DNA from: JACMQX01 sp044225675
GTDB taxonomy: Bacteria; Pseudomonadota; Gammaproteobacteria; Burkholderiales; Burkholderiaceae_C
Assembly: GCA_044225675.1 (NCBI GenBank)
Contig: JBGAIH010000001.1
Location: forward strand, 124,001 to 188,000
Direction: 5' to 3'
DNA: 64,000 nt
The notes below the pieces were generated by a model. That model was not told where the DNA came from and ran no database searches. It saw only the letters and a program-made list of their open reading frames with translations. A program made the position numbers and the translations under genes. Below are positions 25,035 through 34,072 of the stretch, piece after piece; positions within the stretch are counted from its first letter, which is position 1; the number at the start of each line of letters is the position of its first letter.

Positions 25035-26495
25035 TACATGGACGTCTCCAGAAGAGCAAGATTCGGCGGCGTGAAGGTCTGAAGGGTTTGCAGTCTTACA
25101 TTCGGCCTGTTGGTGCAGGGTGTTCGTCCTGCTGGCCCTGATGGCATTCGCGGGTGAGGCTCCTGTCTGCATATCGGGCTTGCTGCCCTGCTTCCCTATC
25201 GGATTGCCCCCACCCCGGTTTGACCTGTTGACCCATCACATCGCTTCCTGCGAGCTCTCCTTCAAAACGGTTTCTTGGCGCTTGTTGTGTTCAGTTCATC
25301 GTGGTGGCCTCAGGCTGCGGCGAGGTCAACTGGATTCCATCTGACCTGGTCAAAGGCTTTGCCTTTGACCAGGACGGCCCACACTGTTCGGGCCAGCTTG
25401 TTGGCCAGCGCCGACACCACCACGCTGTATGGGCGACGCAGTAACAGCCTCTCGATCCAGCCGCTGCGCTGGCTCCTGGCAATCACTGCGCGGGCGCCGT
25501 GCATCAACATGGTCCTCACATAGGGGTCACCGCGTTTGGAGATCCCCAACTGCCGAGTCTTCCCGCCGGTGCCAGTTTGTCGAGGCGTCAGTCCCAACCA
25601 GGCGGCAAACTGCCTGCCAGACTCAAAGCTGGACAGATCTGTCGCGGTAGACACCAAGGCTGTCGCCGTCAACGGACCGATGCCCGGTATGGCTTGCAGT
25701 GCCTGCATGTGCTGGTTCTGCTTGACCATCGAGGCCAGCCGCTTGTCCAGTTGGTCAATATCGTCCTGCAGACTGTCGATGCGACGCAGTTGATCCTGAA
25801 CGCTGGCGACCACCACCTCAGGCAGTCGAGCTTGCTCCTGCGCCTTGGCCAGTTCATCCTGAATGCGCTTGAGCAACACACGATGCCCTTCCGGCAGCAC
25901 GATGCCGAACTCGTAGAGCAAGCCACGCAACGCGTTGGTTTGCATGATCCGCACCTTCATGAGCTGAGCGCGCATGCGGTGCAGGGTCAGACAGGCTTGC
26001 TGCTGCTCGCTCTTGGCCGGCACGGCCTTGATGTGAAGTTGCTGGGCAGCGACCCAGATGGCCTGGGCATCACGGGCATCGGTCTTGTCACGCAGCACGA
26101 AGGGGCGGACATGCTTGGCGGGCAGCAGCTTCACCTCATGCCCCAACGCCTGCAGCGTTCTGGCCCAGTGGTGTGCCCCGCCACAGGCCTCCAGCGCGAC
26201 GAGCGACCTCTGACGATTGGCAAAGAAGGTAGTCACCCGGTCACGCCTGAGTTTGTGCCGCGTGACTTCGCCGGTCTCGGCATCCACGACGTGCAGCTGA
26301 AACACGCTCTTGGCAATATCCATTCCGATGACTGGCAGCGTTGCGGTAGATTGCATGGCGGGGCCTCCGGTTCTCAAGTGGTTGCGACGAACTTCCACTT
26401 TGGCACTTTGATGCCGTTGCCGCGAGGCCCCACCTCATATCGGGTCATGGGCCGCGCCATCAACGGCGGTGTAGTTGGAGACGTCCATGCCATCT
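25035..26495 (-). mobile_element. IS110 family element, IS1111 subgroup, inside the IS5-type left inverted repeat
   Basis: Sub-terminal 14-bp inverted repeats, CATGGACGTCTCCA at 25037-25050 and TGGAGACGTCCATG at 26476-26489, flank one transposase gene; such sub-terminal repeats define the IS1111 subgroup. Total length is about 1.46 kb. It sits exactly in the inverted repeat of the IS5-type element, the target choice known for IS1383 into IS1384 in Pseudomonas putida. The 260 nt between the transposase stop and the left repeat is non-coding and is where IS1111 elements are reported to encode a bridge RNA. Confidence 0.85.
25310..26356 (-). CDS. IS110 family (IS1111 subgroup) DEDD transposase
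   Basis: This 348-residue recombinase has the N-terminal DEDD RuvC-like domain (IGMDIAKSVFQLHVVD, later LRDKTDARDAQAIW). The C-terminal transposase_20 domain has IPGIGPLTATALV and a Ser-containing GRQFAAWLGLTPRQ block. The start at 26356 (MQSTATLPV) fits the family; upstream in-frame codons overlap the element end. The gene appears intact. Confidence 0.93.
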   Translation of the reverse strand: MQSTATLPVIGMDIAKSVFQLHVVDAETGEVTRHKLRRDRVTTFFANRQRSLVALEACGGAHHWARTLQALGHEVKLLPAKHVRPFVLRDKTDARDAQAIWVAAQQLHIKAVPAKSEQQQACLTLHRMRAQLMKVRIMQTNALRGLLYEFGIVLPEGHRVLLKRIQDELAKAQEQARLPEVVVASVQDQLRRIDSLQDDIDQLDKRLASMVKQNQHMQALQAIPGIGPLTATALVSTATDLSSFESGRQFAAWLGLTPRQTGTGGKTRQLGISKRGDPYVRTMLMHGARAVIARSQRSGWIERLLLRRPYSVVVSALANKLARTVWAVLVKGKAFDQVRWNPVDLAAA

Positions 26496-26538
26496 GCACA
26501 ACTCCGGTACTCCTGGCTCGATGTGAGACAGTGACGGT

Positions 26539-27522
26539 ATGAAGCAAATGAGCTTGGGCGAGAGCGGATTCGAGCGCAAGACCAAGCGAACGCGCAAGCG
26601 CGAGTTCCTGGACGAGATGAACCTCGTCGTCCCCTGGGCCGAGCTGGTGTCGCTGATCGCGCCGCATGCACCGGCGCCCGGCGCCAAGGGCGGACGCCCG
26701 CCGTTTGCCGTCGAGACCATGCTGCGCATTCACTTCATCCAGCAGTGGTTCAACCTCTCGGACCCGGCGATGGAAGAGGCGCTGTACGACATGGCGCTGT
26801 TCCGCGAGTTTGTGGGGCTGGACGCCGGTGAAGACAACCTGCCCGACGAGAGCACGATTCTTCGGTTCCGCCACCTGCTCGAAGCTCACAACTTGAGCTT
26901 GCAGATCCTGGCCACCGTCAACGCCACGCTGGCGGTCAAAGGCCTGCTCCTCAAGAGCGGAACGGTGGTCGATGCCACGCTGATCGCAGCACCGAGTTCG
27001 ACCAAGAACAGCAGCGGCGAGCGTGACCTCGAGATGCACCAGACCAAGAAGGGCAATCAATGGCACTTCGGAATGAAAGCCCACATAGGTGTGGACGCGG
27101 ACTCGGGCCTGGTGCACACGGTGGTGGGCACGGCGGCCAACGTCAACGATGTGACGCAGGCGCACGCGCTGGTGCACGGAGCAGAAACCGATGTGTTCGC
27201 CGACGCGGGCTACCAGGGTGTCGGCAAGCGCGATGAAACGCAGGACATCGAGGTCAACTGGCACGTAGCGATGCGACCGGGCAAGCGCAAGGTGCTGGAC
27301 AAGAGCACGCTGATGGGAGCGATCCTGGACCAGCTCGAACAGGTCAAGGCGCGCATCCGGGCCAAGGTTGAACACCCGTTTAGGGTGATCAAACGCCAGT
27401 TCGGGCACGTGAAGGTTCGCTACCGGGGTCTGGCCAAGAACACGGCGCAGCTGCACACGCTGTTCGCGCTGTCCAACCTGTGGATGGTGCGGCGCACGTT
27501 GCTGCGGGAGATGCGGGGATGA
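26539..27522 (+). CDS. IS5 family DDE transposase
   Basis: This 327-residue transposase is of normal length. The DDE triad is visible as Asp in GTVVDATLIAAP, Asp in VFADAGYQG, and Glu in RIRAKVEHPFRVIK, which shows the IS5 signature of Arg, Glu and Lys spaced around HPF. The N-terminal DUF772 region (PPFAVETMLRIHFIQQWFNLSD) is typical. The gene itself is intact, but the left inverted repeat of the element is split by the IS110-type insertion, so it may no longer move on its own. Confidence 0.93.
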   Translation: MKQMSLGESGFERKTKRTRKREFLDEMNLVVPWAELVSLIAPHAPAPGAKGGRPPFAVETMLRIHFIQQWFNLSDPAMEEALYDMALFREFVGLDAGEDNLPDESTILRFRHLLEAHNLSLQILATVNATLAVKGLLLKSGTVVDATLIAAPSSTKNSSGERDLEMHQTKKGNQWHFGMKAHIGVDADSGLVHTVVGTAANVNDVTQAHALVHGAETDVFADAGYQGVGKRDETQDIEVNWHVAMRPGKRKVLDKSTLMGAILDQLEQVKARIRAKVEHPFRVIKRQFGHVKVRYRGLAKNTAQLHTLFALSNLWMVRRTLLREMRG

Positions 27523-27745
27523 GTGCGTCTGCAGGCGGCCAGAGGGCCGCGAATCGGGGCGAAATCGGCCGTCAAACCGACCTGGTGAGCCGGAAACTGG
27601 CGCCATCCGAAATCGAGTGCATCAACTCACGCTGCGGCGGGTGTTGTGCAGACCTTCCCTAGCCTATTGTCCCAGCAAGGCCTTATCGTGACAGAGCCTC
27701 CTTCCCTCTGAATCGATTGAGTCAGATGTCTTGGCCCGGGCGCGA

Positions 27746-29062
27746 TCAAATCTTGGGCGCGAGAACGGTGCCGGCACATTCCCCAAACCCGATGCGCCGT
27801 GCTTCGTTGCGTTCGCACCAAGCGCGAAAGACGACAGTGTCCCCGTCTTCCAAGTAGGTTCGCTTCTCGTCAGATGGCAGTGAGATCGGGTCACGCCCGC
27901 CAAAGGTGCGCTCGATGAGCGACCCTGCCTGGGTGATCGCTGGGCCGGACAGTGTGCCGGAACCGAGAAGGTCGCCCGGGGCCAGATTGCAGCCTCCGAT
28001 GGTGTGGTGGGCGACGAGTTGGGCCGGGGTCCAGTACGCAGCCTCCACAAAGCTGGAGCGCGACAGGCGTTCGGGCCCCAAACCGGAGTAGGCCATTTTT
28101 TTTGTCTGTAGCAAGACTTCCAGCTGGATGTCGATCAATCCGTTGGCGCTGTTTTCTGCGGCGTCCAGGTAGGGCAGGGGATCAACATCGCCCGCAGGGC
28201 GTCGGTATGGGGAACGAAACGGTGCGAGTGCTTCCAGCGTCACAACCCAGGGGGCCAGGGTGCTGCCGAAGTTCTTGGACAGGAAGGGCCCCAGCGGTTG
28301 ATACTCCCAGGGCTGGATGTCGCGTGCCGACCAGTCGTTGAAGAGCGCCACCCCGAACAGATGGCTTTCGGCGTTTTCGATGGGGATGCCTTCGCCGCGA
28401 GGATTCCCCGTCCCGACCAGGAAGCCGAGTTCCAGTTCGTAGTCCACCCGCTCGCTTGGGCCGAAGTCGGGTACTTCGGCGAGCCCTTTGCGTTGTCCGA
28501 GCGGGCGGAAAATGGGTTCTCCGCTGACGACTACGGAGGAACTGCGGCCGTGGTATCCGATCGGTACCCATTTGTAGTTGGGTAGCAATGGTGCGTCAGG
28601 CCGAAAGAGCCGTCCCACGGCGGTGGCGTGGTGGATGCCGATGTAGAAATCGGTGTAGTCGCCAATGGCGGCGGGCAGTGCATGCTCCGCTGCGTGTTGC
28701 CCGACCAGACATCCTTCCACACGTCCGCGCTCGGCGGCGCCATCGCGCAAGATGCGCGACAAGGCCAGGCGCAGCGCCGACCAGGCAGATGGGCCCATGG
28801 CCATGAACTCGTTGAGCCGTTCACTGGATGCCGCGAAGGCGGCCTCTCCGGCCATGCCGTCGAGGACGCCGCTGGCCACCGTTGCGGCCAAGTCAAGGAT
28901 CTGGTCGCCGATCGCCACACCACCGCGGAAACGCTCGTCGGAACCGCGCCGACGAAAGACCCCGAACGGCAGGTTCTGGATGGGGAAGTCCGTGTGCTCG
29001 TCGTTGGCGGAGGCTACCCAGCTGCGCAGGCCCGGCGCGTGGGTTTCATTTACTGCGGTCAT
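27746..29062 (-). CDS. fahA: Fumarylacetoacetase
   Basis: This 438-residue enzyme hydrolyses fumarylacetoacetate to fumarate and acetoacetate, the last step of homogentisate breakdown. The N-terminal FAA domain has IQNLPFGVFRRRG, and the catalytic domain has DYTDFYIGIHHATAVG, KWVPIGYHGRSSSVV and VDYELELGFLVG with metal-binding acidic residues. It overlaps hmgA by 4 nt. No maleylacetoacetate isomerase is seen in the window, so that step must be supplied elsewhere or by glutathione. Confidence 0.95.
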   Translation of the reverse strand: MTAVNETHAPGLRSWVASANDEHTDFPIQNLPFGVFRRRGSDERFRGGVAIGDQILDLAATVASGVLDGMAGEAAFAASSERLNEFMAMGPSAWSALRLALSRILRDGAAERGRVEGCLVGQHAAEHALPAAIGDYTDFYIGIHHATAVGRLFRPDAPLLPNYKWVPIGYHGRSSSVVVSGEPIFRPLGQRKGLAEVPDFGPSERVDYELELGFLVGTGNPRGEGIPIENAESHLFGVALFNDWSARDIQPWEYQPLGPFLSKNFGSTLAPWVVTLEALAPFRSPYRRPAGDVDPLPYLDAAENSANGLIDIQLEVLLQTKKMAYSGLGPERLSRSSFVEAAYWTPAQLVAHHTIGGCNLAPGDLLGSGTLSGPAITQAGSLIERTFGGRDPISLPSDEKRTYLEDGDTVVFRAWCERNEARRIGFGECAGTVLAPKI

Positions 29063-30345
29063 GCCTGTGCCGGGTTGAAGTGCTTCTTCAAACCTTGCCA
29101 GCAGTGGAAATAGTCGTGCTGCAGTTGGGCTGTTTCCATGGCGAAGGGGGTCGGCCTGAACGCCTGGTTCGACTCGAACATGAACGCCATGGTCTCGGTC
29201 AGGTAGTCGGGGCGCGTGGTGTCCGCGGCGCTGGCTTTGGCAAAGGTTTCAGCGTCCGGGCCGTGCGCGCTCATGCAGTTGTGCAAGGATGCGCCGCCTG
29301 GCACGAAGCCGTCGGCCTTGGCATCGTAGGCACCGTGGATCAGCCCCATGAACTCACTGGCGATGTTGCGGTGGTACCAGGGCGGCCTGAAGGTGTCCTG
29401 GGCCACGAGGACGCGTGGCGGGAAGATCACGAAGTCGATGGTGTCAACGCCGGGTGTGTCGCTGATGGACTGCAGTACGAGGAAGATGGACGGGTCCGGG
29501 TGGTCGTAGCTGATCGATCCGATGGTGTTGAAGCGTCGCAGATCGTATTTGTAAGGGGCATGGTTGCCGTGCCAGGCGACCACGTCCAGCGGGCTGTGCC
29601 CGATGCGCGCGCTCCACAGGCTGTCCTGGAAGCGGGTGACCAGCTCGAAGTCGCCCTCCCGGTCCTCGTAGGCGGCAACGGGGGTGGAGAAATCTCTCGG
29701 GTTGGCCAAGCCGTTGGAGCCGATGACTCCCAGGTCAGGCAGTTTCAACGCGGCGCCAAAGTTCTCGCAAACATAGCCGCGGGCCTGGGGGTCCATGAGC
29801 CGGACCTGGAACCGCACGCCCCGGGGGATCACAGCGATCTCCTGCGGTTCGATTTGCAGGCGCCCCATTTCCGTCGCCAGTTCGAGGCGTCCCTGCTGGG
29901 GCACGATGAGCAACTCCGCGTCGGCATCGGAGAAGAACCGCGTTTCCATCGACCGGTTGACGGCGTATACGTGGACGGCACAGGCCGAATTCACGGCCAT
30001 GGTGGTCATGCCATCGATGAAATCCGTCGGCTGCGTGGGCAAGGGCAGCGGGTCCCAGCGCAGTTGATTGGGCGTTGCCGGCTCTGCCTCGGAGCGGTTG
30101 ATCCATCTGCCGGAGCTGATGGGGGCGAAAGGCTGGTGCAGCGTCGACGGCCGGATGCGGTACAGCCAGGCGCGGCGGTTGGCATGGCGTGGCGCCGTGA
30201 ACGCCGTGCCTGAGAGCTGCTCGGCGTAAAGACCGTATGGAGCCTTCTGCGGCGAGTTGCGACCTTTCGGCAGGGCGCCGGGGAGGGCCTCGGTCGCGAA
30301 TTCGTTGCACATACCCGTTTGGTATGCCAGTGACGAGTCAAGCAT
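29059..30345 (-). CDS. hmgA: Homogentisate 1,2-dioxygenase
   Basis: This 428-residue cupin dioxygenase opens homogentisate to maleylacetoacetate. Family blocks are CNEFATEALPGALPKGRNSP and YGLYAEQLSGTAFTAPR at the N-terminus; the iron ligands are expected in WYHRNIASEFMGLIHG and HNCMSAHGPD. The start at 30345 (MLDSSLAYQTG) follows AAGGGATCAAC. It is followed by fahA and preceded by a damaged receptor gene in an operon with an FAD monooxygenase, which could make the homogentisate. Confidence 0.95.
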   Translation of the reverse strand: MLDSSLAYQTGMCNEFATEALPGALPKGRNSPQKAPYGLYAEQLSGTAFTAPRHANRRAWLYRIRPSTLHQPFAPISSGRWINRSEAEPATPNQLRWDPLPLPTQPTDFIDGMTTMAVNSACAVHVYAVNRSMETRFFSDADAELLIVPQQGRLELATEMGRLQIEPQEIAVIPRGVRFQVRLMDPQARGYVCENFGAALKLPDLGVIGSNGLANPRDFSTPVAAYEDREGDFELVTRFQDSLWSARIGHSPLDVVAWHGNHAPYKYDLRRFNTIGSISYDHPDPSIFLVLQSISDTPGVDTIDFVIFPPRVLVAQDTFRPPWYHRNIASEFMGLIHGAYDAKADGFVPGGASLHNCMSAHGPDAETFAKASAADTTRPDYLTETMAFMFESNQAFRPTPFAMETAQLQHDYFHCWQGLKKHFNPAQA

Positions 30346-30408
30346 GTTGATCCCTTGTGAATGCAAAAGGGCCGGTATCTGACGAGCAGCAACCGGCCCA
30401 GGTGGGCG

Positions 30409-31393
30409 TTATTCCGCGCGCGTTCCAGTCTCTTTGATGATCTTTGACCACTTCGCCATGTCTTCGTTCATCAGTGCTTTCAACGCAGCGGGCGTGGACG
30501 GGGTGGGTTCGAGGCCCTGGGCGTCCAGCGAGGCTTTGACCCCTGGATCGCGCAAGGCGCGGCGAGCCGCTTCCTCGATCTTCGCTACCACGTCACTCGG
30601 GGTGCCTGCCGGTGCGACCAGGCCAATCCAGACTTCGCTCTTGAAGTCTTTGAACCCTGAGCTCGCCATGGTAGGTACGTCTGGCAGGTAGGGTGCCGGG
30701 CGATCCCCGGTAACGGCCAGCGCGCGCAGCGACCCGGATTTGATGTGGGGAAGTACCGAGTTGGCAACGCCGAAGAGCGCTTGAATTTGCCCTCCGATCA
30801 GATCCGTCACCACCGGCAGTGCGCCTTTGTACGGTACGTGAACCATGTCGATGCCTGCCGTGCTCTTGAACAGTTCGCCCGTCAAGTGATGCGGTGTGCC
30901 GACGCCTGCGGAGCCATAGGACAGTTTGCCGGGCTGGGCTTTGGCCAAGGCGACGAGTTCCTGGGGGGACTTGGCGGCTACGCCGGGATTGACCACCAGG
31001 ACGAAGGGCACACGACCCAATTGGGTGACCGGGACAAATTCCTTGACGGGGTCATAGCCCGCGCGCCCATCCGGATAGAGGTGTGGATTGGTGACGAAGT
31101 TGTTGGCGACGACGAGCAGCGTGTAGCCGTCAGGCGCCGCCTTCGCGGCCAGTTTCGTGCCGAGGTTGCCGCCGGCGCCTGGTCGGTTTTCGACGATGAC
31201 GGGTTGCTTCCAGTACTCGCTGAGCTTCTGGCCCACCGTTCGAGCCAGAACGTCGTTGCTCCCGCCCGCGGTGAACGATCGTGACGGTCTTGTTGGGATA
31301 CCCGTCGGCGTGAGCAGGCAGAGTGAAGTTCAAGCCCAGGAGGGCGAGCGTGGCGACCTGGGTGCCACGGGAAAGCGATCTGAGAATGTTCAT
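30409..31393 (-). pseudogene. Frameshifted TctC/Bug-type receptor
   Basis: The signal peptide and first strand (MNILRSLSRG to KTVTIV) lie in one frame and the rest, from AGGSNDVLART onward, in another. Family comparison shows that the expected VPFA segment of the VVPFAAGGSND block is missing around 31266-31274, so a deletion of about eight bases caused the shift. The downstream part (VENRPGAGGNLGTKLAAK, HVPYKGALPVVTDL) is otherwise intact to a normal stop. It lies between the monooxygenase and hmgA genes and would have served uptake of the operon's aromatic substrate. A sequencing error would restore it. Confidence 0.8.
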
Positions 31394-31439
31394 GCTGATG
31401 TCTCCATGTGTACTTGTTGACGGGAAAGGGGGCGTCGAA

Positions 31440-33056
31440 CTATCCAGCGCCGCGAACGGTGTCTACCAGTTGACCTGGAGAGGTCACTTGGTTGCCTCGC
31501 CATGCGACGTGGCCATCTGGCCGGACCAGAACCAGGGGCATTTCATAGGCCGCAGCCACACTGGGCTCGTCAATGCATTCAATCTGGAAGGGCACCTTCC
31601 TGGCCGCGAAGGCCTGGGCGAGAGTGTCCGCATCGCCTTGCAGGCGCTGGTCGGAGCACACGAGCACGAAGGCGTGCCCGAAGAGATCGAGCGTCGAGCG
31701 GCCATCGCCGAGCCAGACGTGCGGCGCGCGCGAGCCAGGCCGCGTCGTCGGGATGTACGTCGAGTACTCATCCGGTGTCGGCTGCGTGTCGTCCGGGACG
31801 CAGATGGGGGAATCCTCGTAGCGGTGGCCAAGCTGCAGGCCCAGGGACTCCCATTCGACGCGTGTCGATTCGCGCAGGCGGCGGCCCAGGTCCTGTCGCA
31901 CCTTTTCCCCCTCGGGCGTCAGATCGCAAACCGCGGCCGGGCTGGGCGTGTCCTGCCACGCCCTGAAGTTCTGTGTGGAGAAGCCGATGTTGCGCCGCGC
32001 GACCGGCCGGCGCTCCGCGTCGTAGCTGCGCAGCAGGGCCGGGCCGCCCCAGCCCTTGATGAGCCCTTCGAGCTTCCAACCAAGGTCCAGCACCTCCTGC
32101 GCGCCGGTGTTCATGCCCATGCCGCCTGTGGGCGACATCGTGTGCGCGGAGTCGCCGACGAGCACCACGCGCCCCCGGTAGTAGTGGTCGGCGAGCATCT
32201 CGCTGCGCCGCCATGGGATGGTGGAGTCCACCTTGAACGCCACGTCGTCGCGGCCGATCGCGCGCCGGACCCAGAAAGCGGGATCGAAATTTTTGAGATC
32301 CATCTTCTCTTCCGAACCCAGCACCGTCAGGCGCCAGATTTCGTTTCCGTCGACGACCGTCAGGTTGCCCCACGTCCCCTCGGGGCCGACGAAGAGATAG
32401 CGCTCGGCGGGCCCCATCTTGTGTTGGTCCACCAGGTCAGGGGCGTGGATCAGGACATTGACGGAGTAGCTGAGCAGCTTGCCTTCCATCTTGATGCCGA
32501 CCTGTTCGCGTACGCTGCTGGTGGCACCGTCGCAACCCAGCAGATAGTCCGCGCGGATGGTTACTTTCTCACCGGTACCCATGTTGGTGACGACCGCGGT
32601 GACGCCTTGGTCATCCTGCTGCAGTGACTCGAAGCAATGCTTGAACAGCAGCGTGGCCTTCGATTCCGCGCGAGCAGCGTCGGTGAGGATGGGCTGCAAC
32701 CACAACTGGGGGCAGCGCTGCTTTTTCTCGGGTGTCTCGGGCGGCGTCGGCGCGTCCCGCATGCTCGGGTACTTTTCCTGGTCGAGCAGGAGTCCGTTAA
32801 GCGACGTGCAGAAGACCATAGATAGTTCATAGTCGTCCGGGAAGCCGCAGTCGCGCACACGTTGAGCCAAGCCCCAGCGTCGGAACAACTCCATCGTGCG
32901 CATCGCGATGAGGCCGGTGCGCGGGTGCTCGATCGTCCCGTCGCCCTCATCCACGAGGATCGATTCGATCCCCCGCCAGCCCAGCTCGATGGCCATGGAA
33001 AGGCCCACCGGGCCTCCACCCACGATCAGCACGGGCGTCTTGATCACTGTCTCCAT
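31440..33056 (-). CDS. FAD-dependent aromatic monooxygenase (PheA/TfdB/MhpA type)
   Basis: This 538-residue flavoprotein hydroxylase has the FAD Rossmann motif GGGPVGLSMAIELG (about residues 12-25), the DG motif LLGCDGATSSVR, and the GD motif VVLVGDSAHTMSPTGGMGMN. The C-terminal thioredoxin-like extension (about residues 430-538) is typical for phenol-hydroxylase-like members. The start at 33056 (METVIKTP) is chosen over upstream in-frame codons. With hmgA and fahA downstream it probably makes homogentisate from a hydroxyphenyl acid; the exact substrate is not determined. Confidence 0.85.
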   Translation of the reverse strand: METVIKTPVLIVGGGPVGLSMAIELGWRGIESILVDEGDGTIEHPRTGLIAMRTMELFRRWGLAQRVRDCGFPDDYELSMVFCTSLNGLLLDQEKYPSMRDAPTPPETPEKKQRCPQLWLQPILTDAARAESKATLLFKHCFESLQQDDQGVTAVVTNMGTGEKVTIRADYLLGCDGATSSVREQVGIKMEGKLLSYSVNVLIHAPDLVDQHKMGPAERYLFVGPEGTWGNLTVVDGNEIWRLTVLGSEEKMDLKNFDPAFWVRRAIGRDDVAFKVDSTIPWRRSEMLADHYYRGRVVLVGDSAHTMSPTGGMGMNTGAQEVLDLGWKLEGLIKGWGGPALLRSYDAERRPVARRNIGFSTQNFRAWQDTPSPAAVCDLTPEGEKVRQDLGRRLRESTRVEWESLGLQLGHRYEDSPICVPDDTQPTPDEYSTYIPTTRPGSRAPHVWLGDGRSTLDLFGHAFVLVCSDQRLQGDADTLAQAFAARKVPFQIECIDEPSVAAAYEMPLVLVRPDGHVAWRGNQVTSPGQLVDTVRGAG

Positions 33057-33123
33057 GAGTTCTCTACCTTTCTGTGTTTGACCTTGTTCAGTCCGGAGAT
33101 GATCACTTGGTGTGGAATCTCTG

Positions 33124-33139
33124 TCCAATCGATATTGGA
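33124..33139. promoter_or_regulatory. Inverted repeat in the monooxygenase/lysR interval
   Basis: TCCAAT-CGAT-ATTGGA lies 20 nt before the LysR gene start and about 68 nt upstream of the monooxygenase start. It is a candidate binding site of the LysR protein, which would control both directions. Confidence 0.4.
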
Positions 33140-33158
33140 GAGAACTAGAATTCAAATC

Positions 33159-34049
33159 ATGAATATCAAAACCTTCGACCTGAACCTGCTTCGGGTCTTC
33201 GCCGCCATCTACGCCGAGCGCAATGTGTCGAAGGCCGCCTATGCGATCGGCCTTTCACAGCCGGCCATGAGCAATGCGCTGATGCGACTGCGCAAGGCCT
33301 GTTCCGATACGCTGTTCATCCGGACCACGGGGGGCATGGAGCCGACTGCGCTCGCCGAAGAACTGATCGGACCGGTCCGTCAGGCGCTGTCCATCCTCCA
33401 GGCGTCGCTGGAGCATCCGTACGGCTTCGACCCGCGCGAGTCCGAGCGTACGTTCAGGATCCTCATGTCCGATGCGGGCGAAGGCATCGTCCTGCCGCGG
33501 CTGATACCGGCCGTGCTCAGGGACGCGCCTAACGTGCGCATCGAAACGCTGCGGCGCCCGAATGAGCTGTACGCGCAGTTGCTCCAGAGCGGGGAGGCGG
33601 ACCTGGCCATTGGCAACCTGACGTTCCTGAAATCGGGGTTCTACCAGCAACGCCTGTTCGGCGATCCCTACTGCTGCCTGGCGAGAAGGAAGCACCCCTG
33701 CATTTGCGGCGACTTCACGCTCAACCAGTTCCTGGAGGCGCAGCACGTCTCGGTTGCCACGGGCAATGCGGACGAACGGGTGGAGCGCGCGCTCGCGAAG
33801 ATGCGGGCCAAGCGCAAGGTCATCCTGAGCGTGACCCACTACCACGTCGCGACAGAAGTCGTGGCGCGGTCCAATCTGGTCGTGACCGTTCCGCGCAACG
33901 CGGCACGCAGCGCCCCGGGCGTGCAGGTGTTGCCGGTGCCGTTGAAGATTTCCGTGGCGGACGTGCGTCAGTTCTGGCACAGGCGTGCACACAAGAACCC
34001 CGCGAACCAGTGGCTGCGTGCCATGCTGGCGAAACAGGTGTTCGAGTAG
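33159..34049 (+). CDS. LysR family regulator (NodD/LinR type), divergent from the homogentisate operon
   Basis: This 296-residue regulator has the helix-turn-helix NVSKAAYAIGLSQPAMSNALMRLRKA and an effector domain from about residue 90. The DLNLLRVFAAIYAERNVSKAA start is typical of the subgroup near NodD, LinR and NahR. ATG at 33159 is used; the frame continues upstream across the divergent promoter without similarity. It is probably the activator of the monooxygenase-hmgA-fahA operon. Confidence 0.9.
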   Translation: MNIKTFDLNLLRVFAAIYAERNVSKAAYAIGLSQPAMSNALMRLRKACSDTLFIRTTGGMEPTALAEELIGPVRQALSILQASLEHPYGFDPRESERTFRILMSDAGEGIVLPRLIPAVLRDAPNVRIETLRRPNELYAQLLQSGEADLAIGNLTFLKSGFYQQRLFGDPYCCLARRKHPCICGDFTLNQFLEAQHVSVATGNADERVERALAKMRAKRKVILSVTHYHVATEVVARSNLVVTVPRNAARSAPGVQVLPVPLKISVADVRQFWHRRAHKNPANQWLRAMLAKQVFE

Positions 34050-34072
34050 ACGCAGCGCGTCGGTTTTCCGCT

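Larger units (their letters stand above)
25026..27658 (+). mobile_element. IS5-type element interrupted by an IS110-type element
   Basis: The right inverted repeat (27640-27658, read inwards) is GGAAGGTCTGCACAACACC. The left repeat is split: GGAAGGTCT at 25026-25034 and TCTGCACAACTCC at 26493-26505. Rejoined over the shared TCT it matches the right repeat at 18 of 19 positions. Outside are TTAG and CTAG, both fitting the YTAR target of IS5 elements, though not identical to each other. Without the insert the element would be about 1.17 kb. Confidence 0.85.

Noticed and set aside
24519..25172. Minus-strand frame of 217 codons across the LysR fragment
   Set aside because: It lies over the LysR helix-turn-helix and runs across the IS5-type end; no family pattern is present.
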